A stretch of 64,000 nucleotides of DNA. It comes from Trichoplax adhaerens (taxonomy: Eukaryota; Placozoa; Uniplacotomia; Trichoplacea; Trichoplacidae). A program made the translations under genes and the position numbers. This document shows, piece after piece, positions 25,701-34,464 of this stretch (position 1 is the first letter of the stretch; each line of letters begins with the position of its first letter). The DNA lies in assembly GCF_000150275.1 (NCBI RefSeq), contig NW_002060945.1:9383650-9447649 (forward strand), given 5' to 3'. The notes beneath the pieces were generated by a model. It was not told the DNA's origin, did no database searches, and saw only the letters and a list, made by a program, of their open reading frames with translations.

Positions 25701-28700
25701 TATGTTCTTCCAGTAATCTATCTCGTTTAGTTTGGAAGTTCTTCTCCTGTTCCAGTATCCACTCTTGATAACTACGTTTAGCTGTTACCATATCTTCCGC
25801 GTGAACATAATCTATATGCTTTAATTTCTCTTCAAAAAATTTTTGTTTTTTCTCTAATTCTTTTTCATGTCTATCTTTAACAGAAACTATTTTCTTATCA
25901 TAGTCAGCCTGTAATCGTTTAGATTTTTCATCGGAAACTTTCTTTTCATCGTCTAACAGGATTTGATAATCGTCTCGCAGTGCCGTAATTTTTTTGGTAT
26001 AAACTTCATTAAAGTCTTTAATTTTATCTTCATACATTTTCTCTTGATTATTCAATTGCAGTTGGTAACTATCAGTAATCATCAACAATTGTTCGTCATA
26101 ATCTTTCTTGCATTGATTTAAATCATCCTGGAATGCTTTCTTCCATTCTTCTTGAGCTAAAATCATGTCATTATCAAAATTTCGTTTTAGGTGCTTCAAT
26201 GCATCCTCTGTTACTTTATCTTGGTTCTTTAGTTTTACTTCGTAATTTTTTTCGGCTATAACCATTTTCTCCTCGTGCTCCTGTAATGATTGATTCAAAC
26301 TATAAATTAATTTTTCTTTCTTCTCCAATTCTTTATGATTTTCCTCTTTAAGTGTTGCTATTTCTTTCTTATGAACTTGAACAAAGTAATCCGATTTATC
26401 TTTAAACACTTCATCCTTCGTTTTAATCTGTACTTCATAATCATTTCTAGCCGTCAATATTTCTTTATCATGACTTTGACGCAATAAGGTTATAGTATCT
26501 TCATTCATCAGCTTTTGCTGCTGCAGTTGCATCTGATAATTATGTGCAAGTGACGCAACTTCTTCGTCATGAGCTAATTTTAATTGCCCTAAGTTATCTT
26601 CAAACATCCTTTCTTCTTTTCTTAACTGTAAATGATACCTGTCCTTTATTTTTACTACCTCTAAATCATGAATTCGGCGCAAATCTAGTAAGTTTTCTTG
26701 ATGCTCTTTTATCAGCTTTTCTTTTTCATTCTGATACTGTTGTGCTAATTGTGTATTATGATTTTCCATTTGCAATTGTAGAACTGTCATTTGTTTCTTC
26801 AAACGTTGTTCAAATTGTGATTCGAGATCTATGATATTATTCTCGTGATGCTGTATCATCTCTTGTTTGTCTGCCTGAAACTTGCTTTCTTGTTTTTTAA
26901 TTTGTTCATTACATTTCGCTTTCAAGACCTCTAATTCTACAGCATGGTTATCTTTTAAATGACTTAAATTGATTCGCAGTGCTTCTTGCTGACGTTGCAC
27001 CTCATTCATATAATCAAGACGATTCTGGGTAACTTTATTTTCAATGACAATCAATTCATTCTTGACTTTTTGAGCAAGGTCATCTATTTGGCGTTTTAAT
27101 TCTTCTATCTTCAACCTTTGTTGATGGATTGTATTGGATAATGTTTGTTCATGCTGACATTTTAGTTGATAGTCACTTTTGATCATATCTCTTTCCATAG
27201 CTAAGACATCTTTTTCATGTTGATGTTTTTCCTTTAGCTCATTCCATTCCTGTTGCTGTTTCATTCTTTCATCATTAATATTATTTTCCAGTAATCTGAT
27301 AGTTTCATTATGCTTATGTTGTAATCGCAGTAATTCATTATCATGCTGTCTCTGGCTCGCTGCTAAGTTTTCGTTATATTCCTCTATTGCCTTTTGTATC
27401 TCAATTTTTTGATCTTTCTTGACAGTATCAAAATGAATGTGCAATTCCTGGACGATTAACTCTTGCTTCAGTTGTAATTGATGGATCATACTTTTATGTT
27501 GATTACGACAGTCTATTAACTTATTTTCACTTTCACTTTTTAAATTTTCGAGCTCTTCTTTATGTTGCTCATTTAAATTATTTAATTGTTTGCAATGTGT
27601 TAATTTATTATTTTCAAGCTGCTCCTCAAAGCTTTTAACCGTCATATCGTGTTGAGCTTGCAATTGATAGATAAAATCTTCTTGCTGTTTCTTGTAGGTG
27701 TCTATTAAATTTTCTTTTTTATTATCTAATTCGTTAATTTCAATGCTATGCTTTTCTTTAAGATTTTTTAATTGTAATTGATGTGCTATCTGACACCTTT
27801 CCAGATCATCTTCTAACTGTTTGATCGAGTTGTTATGATGTGTTTGTAACTGTTGGATGACATTATCGTATTTCTTTCTGCAAGATTCTAATGCTTTTTC
27901 TTGATCATCTAGTTTTACTTTATATTCGTCCTTAACTTCATTTAAGCGTTCAAGGTACATCAATTTACTGACTTCAATATGATTTTTCATTTCTTCGATA
28001 GTGTTATCATGTTCCTGCCGCAGCTGATTGCTAACTTTATCAAGTTGTTCCTTATTTGTATCGAGCAACCGTTTCTTTTCATGAATTAAGTTATCAATCT
28101 CTCTTTTATGCTCATTCGCGATGATACTAATTTGCTTCTGGTGTATTGCTTGATCAGTATCAAGCCGATTAATCAACTTTTTAATATCTACGTCATGTTG
28201 TACTTTTAGTTCGTTGATAGCATCTAAATATTGCATCTTAATAGTGTCAATCTGTTGCTCTTTTTCAATAGTTATGCCATCGATCTTTGCTTTCTGTTCT
28301 TTCTTTAAGCTATTTAATCGTTCTTGATTAACAAATCTTTCAGTCTCAAGTTTATCAACAAGTTGCCTAATGGCTAGATCATGCTGAGATTGCATTTGTT
28401 GGATATTGCAAGCATGTTGCTGCTTACAATATTGTAATTGCTTTTCATTCTCCAAAATTACATCATTTAGTTCAGCTTTGTATTTCTTTTCCGTATCTTC
28501 TCTTAAATTTTGTATAGTTTTAACTTTCTTTACTATTTCATCATACTGCAATTGCTTTTTATAGATAATTTTCGTTGACTCCTCTCTACAAGCTTTTACT
28601 GCTTGTTCTTTTTCCATAGACAAGTTATCAATCTCACTTTTATGGTCATCCATAATCTGAGCAAATTTCTGTTGATGTATGACCTGATTCGCTTCCAATT

Positions 28701-31700
28701 CACGCATGGCATCCTCATGCTTTTTCCTGTGGATATCAACTAGCTTTTCCTTTTCATTAGTCAAGGTATTCAGTTTACTTTTATAATCGGCTTCTAGCTG
28801 ATTGAATACACTTTGTTGAGCTAATTTTTCATTTTCAAAATTTTCTTGCAATATTTTCTTATCTGAATCATTCTCAGATTGCAATTGCGCCAGCTTGTCT
28901 TTATGCTGTTGTTCTAAAGCTACTATTGCTAATGCTTTATTCTGACGCAATTCTGATATTTTTATCTCAGATTCTTTCTTCAAATTATGGAGTTGATTTT
29001 GTAAAGTAGATATAATATCATCACGTTTCTGGATTTCTAGCTTATGCTGACATTGAAGCTGATAAATGCTATTATCGTGCTCCTTTTTGGATGTTTCTAG
29101 TACAAGTTTCTTTTCCACCAATAACTTATCAAGTCGACGTTTATTCTCATCTTTTAAGCTTTTAAGTTCATGTTGATGCTTAACCATTTTATCTTCAGTT
29201 TTATTTTTAAGACTGTTTATAACTTCATTGTGCTCTAGACGTAATTTGTTCATTCCAGTCTCATGCTCATCATGTAAGGTGGCCATTATTTGTGTCTTTT
29301 CTGTATGATATTTTTCCTCCATCTTTTTCATTTGACATTGTAATGTTGATAGATCATTCTCGAGTTTCTCTACTGCCATATGATGCTGAATTTCGATTTG
29401 AGCAAAGTCATCATTATACTGTTTCTTTAACCCTTCTAAAAGGGTATCTTTCTCATTGATCAAATTATCAATTTGAATTTTACGTTCACTTTCGATATCA
29501 TCAAATTTTCGTTGGTAATCTAACTCCTTCTTCTTAAATTCATCTTGAAGTAATTTTAGTGTAATGTTATGTTCTTTTTGTAATTTGTCTGTTTTATTAA
29601 CGTATAGTTTATCTAATGTGATTACTTTTTGTTCACTTTCTTCATGTAATTGTTTTAGCCTCATTTGGTACTCCTCCTCTACGCTTTTGAGCTGATTTTC
29701 GAGATTCTTGATTTCTACATCATGTTGTAATTGTAGTTGATGTATATTAACTTCATAGTATTTTTGAGAGTCTTTCAATTGCACTTCCTTTTTTTTAGCT
29801 AGACAATCTAGCTGTATTTCATGCTCACTTTTCATAGTGTCGATTTTACGCTGATATAATAGATCGGCATTTTCTAATTTCTCCCTGAGCTCATTTATAA
29901 CTATAGTATTTTGACTTTGTAACTTATCAATTGTGTTCTTATAGTCCTTTTCTAAATTTGTTACCATCCGAATATTTTCATTATAGGTATTTTTAATTTC
30001 TATTTCATGCGCAACCTTAATGTTGCCAAGTTGATCTTGTAATGCCGTCATGATCCGTTCATTTTCATCAAGTAATTGTTTTTTTTCCATTATATGTGAT
30101 TCTTTCAAACTATTAAGTTGATTTTGTAACATGGTTAGCATCTCTTTTTTTTCATCATTTGCCAGCTTTATTTCTGTTCGATGTAATTCTTTTAAGCTAT
30201 CAATTTCATCTTGCAATATTGTTGATATTTGCTCTTTTTCAGCAAACGTTTGTTTCTTCTCTACTTCATAAGAATCTTTCAAATTATCAAATTGATTCTG
30301 CAAGGTTATCGATATCTGTTCATTTTCTTCCTGTAACCGTTTTACTTCCCTTGCATGCAATCCCTTCAAATTATTAATTTCATCTTGCTTTGCGGTTAAC
30401 ATTTGCTTCGTGTGATCACGTGTTTGTTTCACCTCTAGTTCACATTCTTCTTTTAGCTTCTCAAGTTGATCTTGTAAAGCTGATACTTTGCACTGTTTCT
30501 CGATATACAACTCCTTCAGTTTTATTTCATGTACTTGTTTCATGTCATTTATCCGACTCTGAAGTCTTGACAAATTTTCTTTCATTACAACAATATCACT
30601 TTGATGCTGACTATTTAATCTCTTGACCTCCTCAATGAAATTCAAACGATTACATTCAACTTTATCCATCCATTCCTTCAGAATTTGGTCATGTCCTACT
30701 TCTTGATCATGAATTTTATGATTATAATCATCTCGACAAGCTAACAATTTATTTTCTTTTTCTTTAATCAATTGTTCAATATTTGCGTTATGTTTTGCTT
30801 TTATATCTAATAATTCTTGCTGATATTGTAATCGGCATATTTGCAATTGATCTTGAAGGTTTAAATTATGTCTTTCCTCTAGATCATCAAACTTTACTTG
30901 CCACTGTAATTTTAAACTATTAATATCTTCTTCAAGCTGATTTTGCACGCTAGTTAATTTCGTTTGGCAATCTTTAACTAATTTGCTTCTTATATCTTCT
31001 TTTTCTTTCTGCCATGACCATTGCATCTTACTTATTTCTTCTTTATTTTGATTTTGTAAATTTGTAATTCTAATCTTGCAATCTATTAACATCTGTCTGA
31101 CCACATTTTCCTTCTCTTCAAGCAATGTTGATTTTAAGTTGTTTATATTGTCGTTGTATTTATTTTGTAAGTTATTAATTTTAGCTTCATGCTCTTCTCT
31201 TATTTCTATCTGGATCGATTCTTTCTCTTTCTGCCATGATGCTTTCATCTCGTTTAGCTCTAATTCATGACGGTTTTGAGTATCGTAGAGTTTAACTTGA
31301 TATTCATTATGTAAGTTTTCCTTTAATAATTCTTTCTCTTCTTCACATAGTCTATTTATCCTCTTAATTTCGTCTTCATGATGGTTTCTTGTGTTTACTA
31401 ATTTGATTTTGTAATCTTGTATATCTCGCTCTATTACTTTCTTCTCTTCAAGTAATGTTGATTTTAAATTGTACATATTGTCGTTGTATTTATTTTGTAA
31501 GTTATTAATTTTAGCTTCATGCTCTTCTCTTATTTCTATCTGGATCGATTCTTTCTCTTTCTGCCATGATGCTTTCATCTCGTTTAGCTCTAATTCATGA
31601 CGGTTTTGAGTATCGCAGAGTTTAACTTGATATTCATTATGTAAGTTTTCTTTTAATAACTCTTTCTCTTCTTCACATAGTCTATTTATCCTCTTAATTT

Positions 31701-34464
31701 CGTCTTCATGATGGTTTCTTGTGTTTGCTAGTTTAATTTTGCAATCTTCTTGTATATCTCGCTCTATTACTTTTTTCTCTTCAAGTAATGTTGATTTTAA
31801 ATTGTACATATTGTCGTTGTATTTATTTTGCAAGTTATTAATTTTAGCTTTATACTCTTCTCTTATTTTGTTTTGGATTGATTCTCGTTCTTCTTGCCAT
31901 ATCATATTTATTCTTTTAATTTCCTCTTCATAATAGCTTTTCATATTTGCAAGTTTAACCTTGCAATCTTCCTGCATATTTCGCTCAATTACTTTTTTCT
32001 CTTCCTGCAATGTCGATTTTAAACTGTTTATGCTGTTGTTGTATTCACTTTCTAAATTATCGATTTTAACCTTATGCTCTCTTCTCATTTTATTACGGAT
32101 CGATTCTTGCTCTTCTTGCCGTAGCATATTTATTCTCTTAATTTCGTCTCGATGATGGGTTTTTATATTAGCAAGTCTAATTTTGTAATCTTCCTGCATA
32201 TTTCGTTCTATTATTTCCTTCTCTTCCTGACACAATATTTTAATCTGAGCAATTTCCTTCTCATGATATTGGCGCATTTGATCGGTATTCACTTTAAACT
32301 CTTCTACTTTCATTTCTAGCCATTTTTTATCTTCTTGATATGATGTATTCATTTTTATTATCTCCTTCTCATAGTGATCGCGTAAAGCCTTTACCTTCAA
32401 TTGACAATCCTCTAGTAAGGCATCTTTTAACATTTTTTCAGCTTCTACTCTCTCCTCTTGCCATGCCCTTTTCATCTTACATATGTCATCTTTATGCTGA
32501 CAACGAATTGTATCGACGTTATTTTGGTAATTCTCTAATAGTGTCTCTTTCAAAGTTTTCTCCGTAATATCCTTCTTTGTTTGCCAAGATACATTTATTT
32601 CATTAATCAATTTCTTATATTGAGTATGGATATTACCAATGTTAACTTGATGATCTTTTAACATATCTATTTTTAGTCTTTCTTTTTCGTCTTGCCATTG
32701 CATTTTTTGCTGATTTATTTCTTTACAATAATCATTTTGATTGCTATCAATTTTGCGTTGATAATCTTCATGAATTTGCTTTGCTGTTGTATTGAATGAT
32801 TCTTGGTTCGACTTTATTTTATGTTGAAGTTCAGATATTGCTTGCTGATGTTGAGATCGAATCGATTCTAGATTTTTACTGAAACTCAGTTCTAGTTGAA
32901 GAATTTTATCTTGACATGAGTTCTCCTTTAATTGTACATCTTTTTCATGCTGACATCGTAATGCTATGTTCTGGTCTTGTAATTCTTGAATCTCCAATTG
33001 ATGCACTTTGATATATCGTTTCTTATCATTTTCCATGTTTAGTAATTTCATATTGAAATCCTGTTCCATTTGCTCAGCATTCATTTTCAAATCTTTCAAT
33101 TGTTTTTGATGATTTTCTTTTACAGTTAAAAGCTCAGATTGATATTTATTTTGAATTTTTTCACTTTTATCCATAGCATCTTGTAGCTGATTTTTCAATG
33201 TATACGTTAATTGCTGAGTTTCTCGTAAAAGTTGCTGATAATTAACATTTTCATGCTTGCATTGATTAAGTTCATTCGTTAGCTCGGCTATATCATTATT
33301 CAATTGAATTGATTTACCATTTAATTCTTGCTTTAAATCTTCAACAATACCTTGATATTGCTTTTTTATTCGGTTATTTTCAGTATTAGCATTTGTTAAT
33401 AATAGTTGTTGACTATCTAAGTCACATTTCATTTGATCAAGCAGGCTGGATAGTTTTAACATTTTTAAGTCGTATTCAACTTTACTTTCGTTCAGTTCAT
33501 CCTTTAGCCTGGCAATAGTAGTATCATATTGGCTTTTCATTTGATTTGTAGTAGTATTACTTTCAGCCAATTCTCGCTGATGATCATTTTCTGCTTGTTC
33601 TTTCTCGCTTAATACTTGCTGCAACTGATTAGACAATATTGTGACTTTCTTACTCTGATTCAGTCTTTCACTTTCAATCTGCTGCTGTAATTCTCCAACA
33701 TTGATTTCATATTGAATTTTCAATTGACTACGATCATTGATAGCCGTTGCTAGTTCTTGTTGATGACGTTCATCAGCTTGAGTTTTGGCATGGCTCATTT
33801 CATCAAGCTGGCTAACCAAGTTGGCTATTTTATGGTTATATTCAGCTTTTTGATCATTGCAGTTTTGCCTTAAATTTTGAATTTCATTTTCATACTGATT
33901 CTTTAATCGATGAGAAATCCTTATGGCTTCATCTAGCTGCTGTCTAGATTGGCACTGTGAATTATTCTTATCTTCCTCTAACTGATTTATTTGCTGATTT
34001 AATTTTGCGATTTGATGCTGATATTGAGTAGTTTCATTCTTGATTTGATGCTTTAATTCTTTGACGTTATTTTCATATTGATCCATCAAGCTCTTATTTT
34101 GTTGTTGGTATTCATTTTGAAAATCAACAACGCATTCATTTAAGCTATCAATTTGATCTTGATATTGTTGACTAGTTTGCTGAATGATTGGATCAAGGTG
34201 TTTCAATTCTTCGACAATATTTCCAAGACATTCATCTTGAGCTTGATGCATGGATGTTGGTGTTTCATCTCCACCTCGAGGACAAACAATCATTTGAGTT
34301 AAATTCTCCACTCCTATTTGCAGATAACGTAAATTTTTTTCCATCACTTGACTCATTTCCAGGATATTATTGGTAATTGGTTGATGTTGCTGATTTCCAG
34401 TGGCCAATGGGATATCTAAACTTGATGTTAAACTATTCATTCTTTCAGTTTGGTTGGCATCCAT
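19732..34464 (-). CDS. giant coiled-coil protein with C-terminal Ras-like domain and CaaX box
   Basis: One uninterrupted open frame of 4,910 codons; no named ortholog is recognised. Residues about 80-4040 are almost wholly charged coiled coil with few prolines. Residues about 4045-4728 are acidic, Ser/Asn-rich and probably disordered. Residues 4729-4910 form a small-GTPase fold: P-loop GHSNVGKT (4738-4745), G4 GNKND and G5 ETSA. The DxxGQ switch II motif is replaced by IIVSKLAANS and the switch I threonine is not evident. The protein ends QQCVIT, a CaaX prenylation signal. I infer a long tether with a membrane-anchored Ras-like end. Other long coiled coil-small GTPase proteins (RASEF, CRACR2A, Rab44) have EF-hands and a Rab; neither is visible here. 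The start is the ATG at 34464 (A at -3, G at +4), with no longer in-frame extension. All other recognised genes in the window have 3 to 16 exons, so a 14.7 kb intronless gene is out of character. Confidence 0.9.
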   Translation of the reverse strand: MDANQTERMNSLTSSLDIPLATGNQQHQPITNNILEMSQVMEKNLRYLQIGVENLTQMIVCPRGGDETPTSMHQAQDECLGNIVEELKHLDPIIQQTSQQYQDQIDSLNECVVDFQNEYQQQNKSLMDQYENNVKELKHQIKNETTQYQHQIAKLNQQINQLEEDKNNSQCQSRQQLDEAIRISHRLKNQYENEIQNLRQNCNDQKAEYNHKIANLVSQLDEMSHAKTQADERHQQELATAINDRSQLKIQYEINVGELQQQIESERLNQSKKVTILSNQLQQVLSEKEQAENDHQRELAESNTTTNQMKSQYDTTIARLKDELNESKVEYDLKMLKLSSLLDQMKCDLDSQQLLLTNANTENNRIKKQYQGIVEDLKQELNGKSIQLNNDIAELTNELNQCKHENVNYQQLLRETQQLTYTLKNQLQDAMDKSEKIQNKYQSELLTVKENHQKQLKDLKMNAEQMEQDFNMKLLNMENDKKRYIKVHQLEIQELQDQNIALRCQHEKDVQLKENSCQDKILQLELSFSKNLESIRSQHQQAISELQHKIKSNQESFNTTAKQIHEDYQRKIDSNQNDYCKEINQQKMQWQDEKERLKIDMLKDHQVNIGNIHTQYKKLINEINVSWQTKKDITEKTLKETLLENYQNNVDTIRCQHKDDICKMKRAWQEERVEAEKMLKDALLEDCQLKVKALRDHYEKEIIKMNTSYQEDKKWLEMKVEEFKVNTDQMRQYHEKEIAQIKILCQEEKEIIERNMQEDYKIRLANIKTHHRDEIKRINMLRQEEQESIRNKMRREHKVKIDNLESEYNNSINSLKSTLQEEKKVIERNMQEDCKVKLANMKSYYEEEIKRINMIWQEERESIQNKIREEYKAKINNLQNKYNDNMYNLKSTLLEEKKVIERDIQEDCKIKLANTRNHHEDEIKRINRLCEEEKELLKENLHNEYQVKLCDTQNRHELELNEMKASWQKEKESIQIEIREEHEAKINNLQNKYNDNMYNLKSTLLEEKKVIERDIQDYKIKLVNTRNHHEDEIKRINRLCEEEKELLKENLHNEYQVKLYDTQNRHELELNEMKASWQKEKESIQIEIREEHEAKINNLQNKYNDNINNLKSTLLEEKENVVRQMLIDCKIRITNLQNQNKEEISKMQWSWQKEKEDIRSKLVKDCQTKLTSVQNQLEEDINSLKLQWQVKFDDLEERHNLNLQDQLQICRLQYQQELLDIKAKHNANIEQLIKEKENKLLACRDDYNHKIHDQEVGHDQILKEWMDKVECNRLNFIEEVKRLNSQHQSDIVVMKENLSRLQSRINDMKQVHEIKLKELYIEKQCKVSALQDQLEKLKEECELEVKQTRDHTKQMLTAKQDEINNLKGLHAREVKRLQEENEQISITLQNQFDNLKDSYEVEKKQTFAEKEQISTILQDEIDSLKELHRTEIKLANDEKKEMLTMLQNQLNSLKESHIMEKKQLLDENERIMTALQDQLGNIKVAHEIEIKNTYNENIRMVTNLEKDYKNTIDKLQSQNTIVINELREKLENADLLYQRKIDTMKSEHEIQLDCLAKKKEVQLKDSQKYYEVNIHQLQLQHDVEIKNLENQLKSVEEEYQMRLKQLHEESEQKVITLDKLYVNKTDKLQKEHNITLKLLQDEFKKKELDYQRKFDDIESERKIQIDNLINEKDTLLEGLKKQYNDDFAQIEIQHHMAVEKLENDLSTLQCQMKKMEEKYHTEKTQIMATLHDEHETGMNKLRLEHNEVINSLKNKTEDKMVKHQHELKSLKDENKRRLDKLLVEKKLVLETSKKEHDNSIYQLQCQHKLEIQKRDDIISTLQNQLHNLKKESEIKISELRQNKALAIVALEQQHKDKLAQLQSENDSDKKILQENFENEKLAQQSVFNQLEADYKSKLNTLTNEKEKLVDIHRKKHEDAMRELEANQVIHQQKFAQIMDDHKSEIDNLSMEKEQAVKACREESTKIIYKKQLQYDEIVKKVKTIQNLREDTEKKYKAELNDVILENEKQLQYCKQQHACNIQQMQSQHDLAIRQLVDKLETERFVNQERLNSLKKEQKAKIDGITIEKEQQIDTIKMQYLDAINELKVQHDVDIKKLINRLDTDQAIHQKQISIIANEHKREIDNLIHEKKRLLDTNKEQLDKVSNQLRQEHDNTIEEMKNHIEVSKLMYLERLNEVKDEYKVKLDDQEKALESCRKKYDNVIQQLQTHHNNSIKQLEDDLERCQIAHQLQLKNLKEKHSIEINELDNKKENLIDTYKKQQEDFIYQLQAQHDMTVKSFEEQLENNKLTHCKQLNNLNEQHKEELENLKSESENKLIDCRNQHKSMIHQLQLKQELIVQELHIHFDTVKKDQKIEIQKAIEEYNENLAASQRQHDNELLRLQHKHNETIRLLENNINDERMKQQQEWNELKEKHQHEKDVLAMERDMIKSDYQLKCQHEQTLSNTIHQQRLKIEELKRQIDDLAQKVKNELIVIENKVTQNRLDYMNEVQRQQEALRINLSHLKDNHAVELEVLKAKCNEQIKKQESKFQADKQEMIQHHENNIIDLESQFEQRLKKQMTVLQLQMENHNTQLAQQYQNEKEKLIKEHQENLLDLRRIHDLEVVKIKDRYHLQLRKEERMFEDNLGQLKLAHDEEVASLAHNYQMQLQQQKLMNEDTITLLRQSHDKEILTARNDYEVQIKTKDEVFKDKSDYFVQVHKKEIATLKEENHKELEKKEKLIYSLNQSLQEHEEKMVIAEKNYEVKLKNQDKVTEDALKHLKRNFDNDMILAQEEWKKAFQDDLNQCKKDYDEQLLMITDSYQLQLNNQEKMYEDKIKDFNEVYTKKITALRDDYQILLDDEKKVSDEKSKRLQADYDKKIVSVKDRHEKELEKKQKFFEEKLKHIDYVHAEDMVTAKRSYQEWILEQEKNFQTKRDRLLEEHSAEMATAKNSQQLQLVQLQFTYENKLKKKHRSHDEELAKTIKTHRKMLKWQREALIERINDQSRNHSLDIATARDVYRMQMKMQENVYEEEINKLKIIQIKEMEILKGFHKVQLQEQEKELHNIINNLRISHEREIENIRDDHQQQLKERKKLCEDGLSQTLRAKDEKIVETQRFYQLKMDELEDKMNAKLNQLQLTQNEEIANLHSVYQIKFDTQEKAFKIKLDHSRQAYDKEMAVCQSNHKTQLQEQKTAFEENIGQIHIDHARELIAVESKYQKQLEESEATLSSYSIKLQEARGREIMNFNGYQLQLEEQKKAYDDRSDYLKKDYEGKLATTRENHQLQIDNQARIFDERLCQLQEAHDKEVLSLQNKFRLKDEDYRRKLTVIEEAHQKDVKRVRDEAVQKIDILSREHNLQIESIIREQKAEVQQIRDESQRQASDIIENYELKIQELIGEYNDNYNRSGCAVIHTEELQDVRNDDQMELIGVDDTHQEELQKIQGKHCIEVQVLKDKYSYQIANIANESELEKQEFRSSLARMKASHLQKIEDIQNEHQLELQCIQSKHHENYECTMRNTEDGHGDELQIISSNHQYQQEVSSESYNIKERDAVINCNKVNNEKEQEVVKCDRKLINIQNLHEEEILQIRNEHGMELQNIRMEYRNEINIINERQSTIAHTTETYQRQLCELEDKYLKATNAVNTLMHEHQSELQDIRDRHLIATGEIQSKNKHEIQTIKDCYQQEIRSIHDEFQHQITYLRESYDNAVHDLNRQYQEIESLMTKNANDYQVELKNTQYQHQNEMEKMDYKYMKEIKSLQSQHQRDIETIESIHSLIAREKALANQQAEVLNQQTLEYERSNDNLYKQFESEKETIISQYQEILHVVEKEEIEIVKNLFYELKKEKENFLSYYDERLNQLCIEQDHILQTLLSNSSKEWKALISRTGDKLSRLRQECRYDIEKLHFTFPEENDGSDCSGNLNRLGIEQEYKNNNISYQPRKVWKFSVHFYEGELSQLRLEQENIIQKLYAILEKEKEAAGDNCSKKLETVGIEQESILQSFNSKARKGTEFLRNTYQEKLKQLRIDQVDAVRTILSRIEKENSKFVGICYENKCNKLRLEQDLQIHNDKGALGYACLDHIKPSVNLTDNETVTDIYKNDRFTRLTNSNPEKVGKKIRDESDSLTPKDIIINLGKFTEEISEEDNCNQEIELVGNNDYDGHSILSTSSSRAKIKESNDGDDNCKFHLSTAEAVIGYQTCKEDDNYENTEVFGEDSGEKIVGNDISTLLYNSTKHESVEDIRKDIKRQLKASIVEMEVEKTCQEPDYSLVDSSESLIRQNACDDKSERFTSNLDGAKFGKDGNAGGIPELTSKLTDNKIKDEICESYTIELTANACFNESLHEIRDSFSNKDESYQLDCSSVGSIVSEEIQEVIADNLKSYSNTSFASMEARDTHKLRPRRRFSETEIIYNHDDNNGSLHLEKLTFYSMDNISIKYQNQIEGFDKSEIYAKRLYYSANNVALDELHQSMNKIDHQSDESQITFYSMESLSIEDQKSPGILNLSLSDPSVANYQSGNQSQSTFPALLNEMDCNHHSSNCNDNIPLIETVLHVNLSNSLESTASSICEEDTGREYTPLQEDNIDRDCLYRSIPLNQESTGIALHDDSEELSSRKNVVSHNEITPTYVGSEFTLSDREDPNAHSSRYDIEEQEKVASICKESEYLNANTHATSSVDSAYAKNVQDEAHIRLSHYEDTDSCDERSSVYLESNFNLLSDSDPDGDNTSGESESFRIKLKHLNHRIRSLSKSSHKTSIPKNPVKIVLFGHSNVGKTAIACQYCKKRYPPDRSSYRSSQFKKILKFGQYSIKLKIIVSKLAANSALSSYQSILQDIDGVMLVFSVDDWQSFDDIGNYYQSLSQVTGTDFPCIIVGNKNDAKSYKRQITFQEGELLASSFQHRYIETSATTYSKTELAFVQLIQTIAYMKTAESLEDQQCVIT
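20280..22330 (-). other. disordered acidic linker of the giant protein
   Basis: Residues about 4045-4728 break from coiled-coil composition to Ser/Asp/Glu/Asn-rich sequence. They contain two copies of a motif reading TFYSM(D/E)(N/S)(I/L)SI (around 21250 and 21090) and a diverged third, LYYSANNVALDE. The repeated short motif could be a docking site, which is inference. Confidence 0.6.
22340..22990 (-). repeat. 33-residue IEQ repeats in the giant protein
   Basis: Residues about 3826-4042 contain about seven units keyed by LxxLxIEQxxIL, for example LSQLRLEQENIIQKL, LETVGIEQESILQSF and LKQLRIDQVDAVRTI. Three consecutive units are exactly 33 residues. This is a more diverged repeat class than the central coiled coil and closes the rod. 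Confidence 0.65.
25579..26073 (-). repeat. five consecutive 33-residue coiled-coil modules
   Basis: Residues about 2798-2962 split into five units of exactly 33 residues with the pattern xxYQxxLxxQEK, then ExKxxxL, then HxxEMxTAK. Each unit is 99 bases. Thirty-three equals three hendecads, so this part of the rod would be nearly straight rather than a regular left-handed heptad coil. Confidence 0.75.
29956..30477 (-). repeat. six consecutive 29-residue coiled-coil modules
   Basis: Residues about 1330-1503 split into six units of exactly 29 residues (87 bases). Each opens with a variant of LQNQLxxLKxxH and continues with ExEKKQ, then ENExIxT. The 29-residue period can be read as 11+7+11. Confidence 0.75.
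31111..31773 (-). repeat. recent tandem duplication (330 and 333 bp) inside the giant gene
   Basis: Units 31111-31440 and 31441-31773 match with only about nine substitutions and one 3-base indel, roughly 97% identity by eye. A third, more diverged unit follows to about 32100. The encoded proteins (residues about 898-1118) are nearly identical and stay in frame. Few changes at either nucleotide or protein level point to recent unequal exchange or gene conversion. Confidence 0.85.

Noticed and set aside
20673..34376. Many plus-strand open frames of 60-104 codons opposite the giant gene
   Set aside because: They are antisense shadows of the coiled-coil codons and have no independent support.
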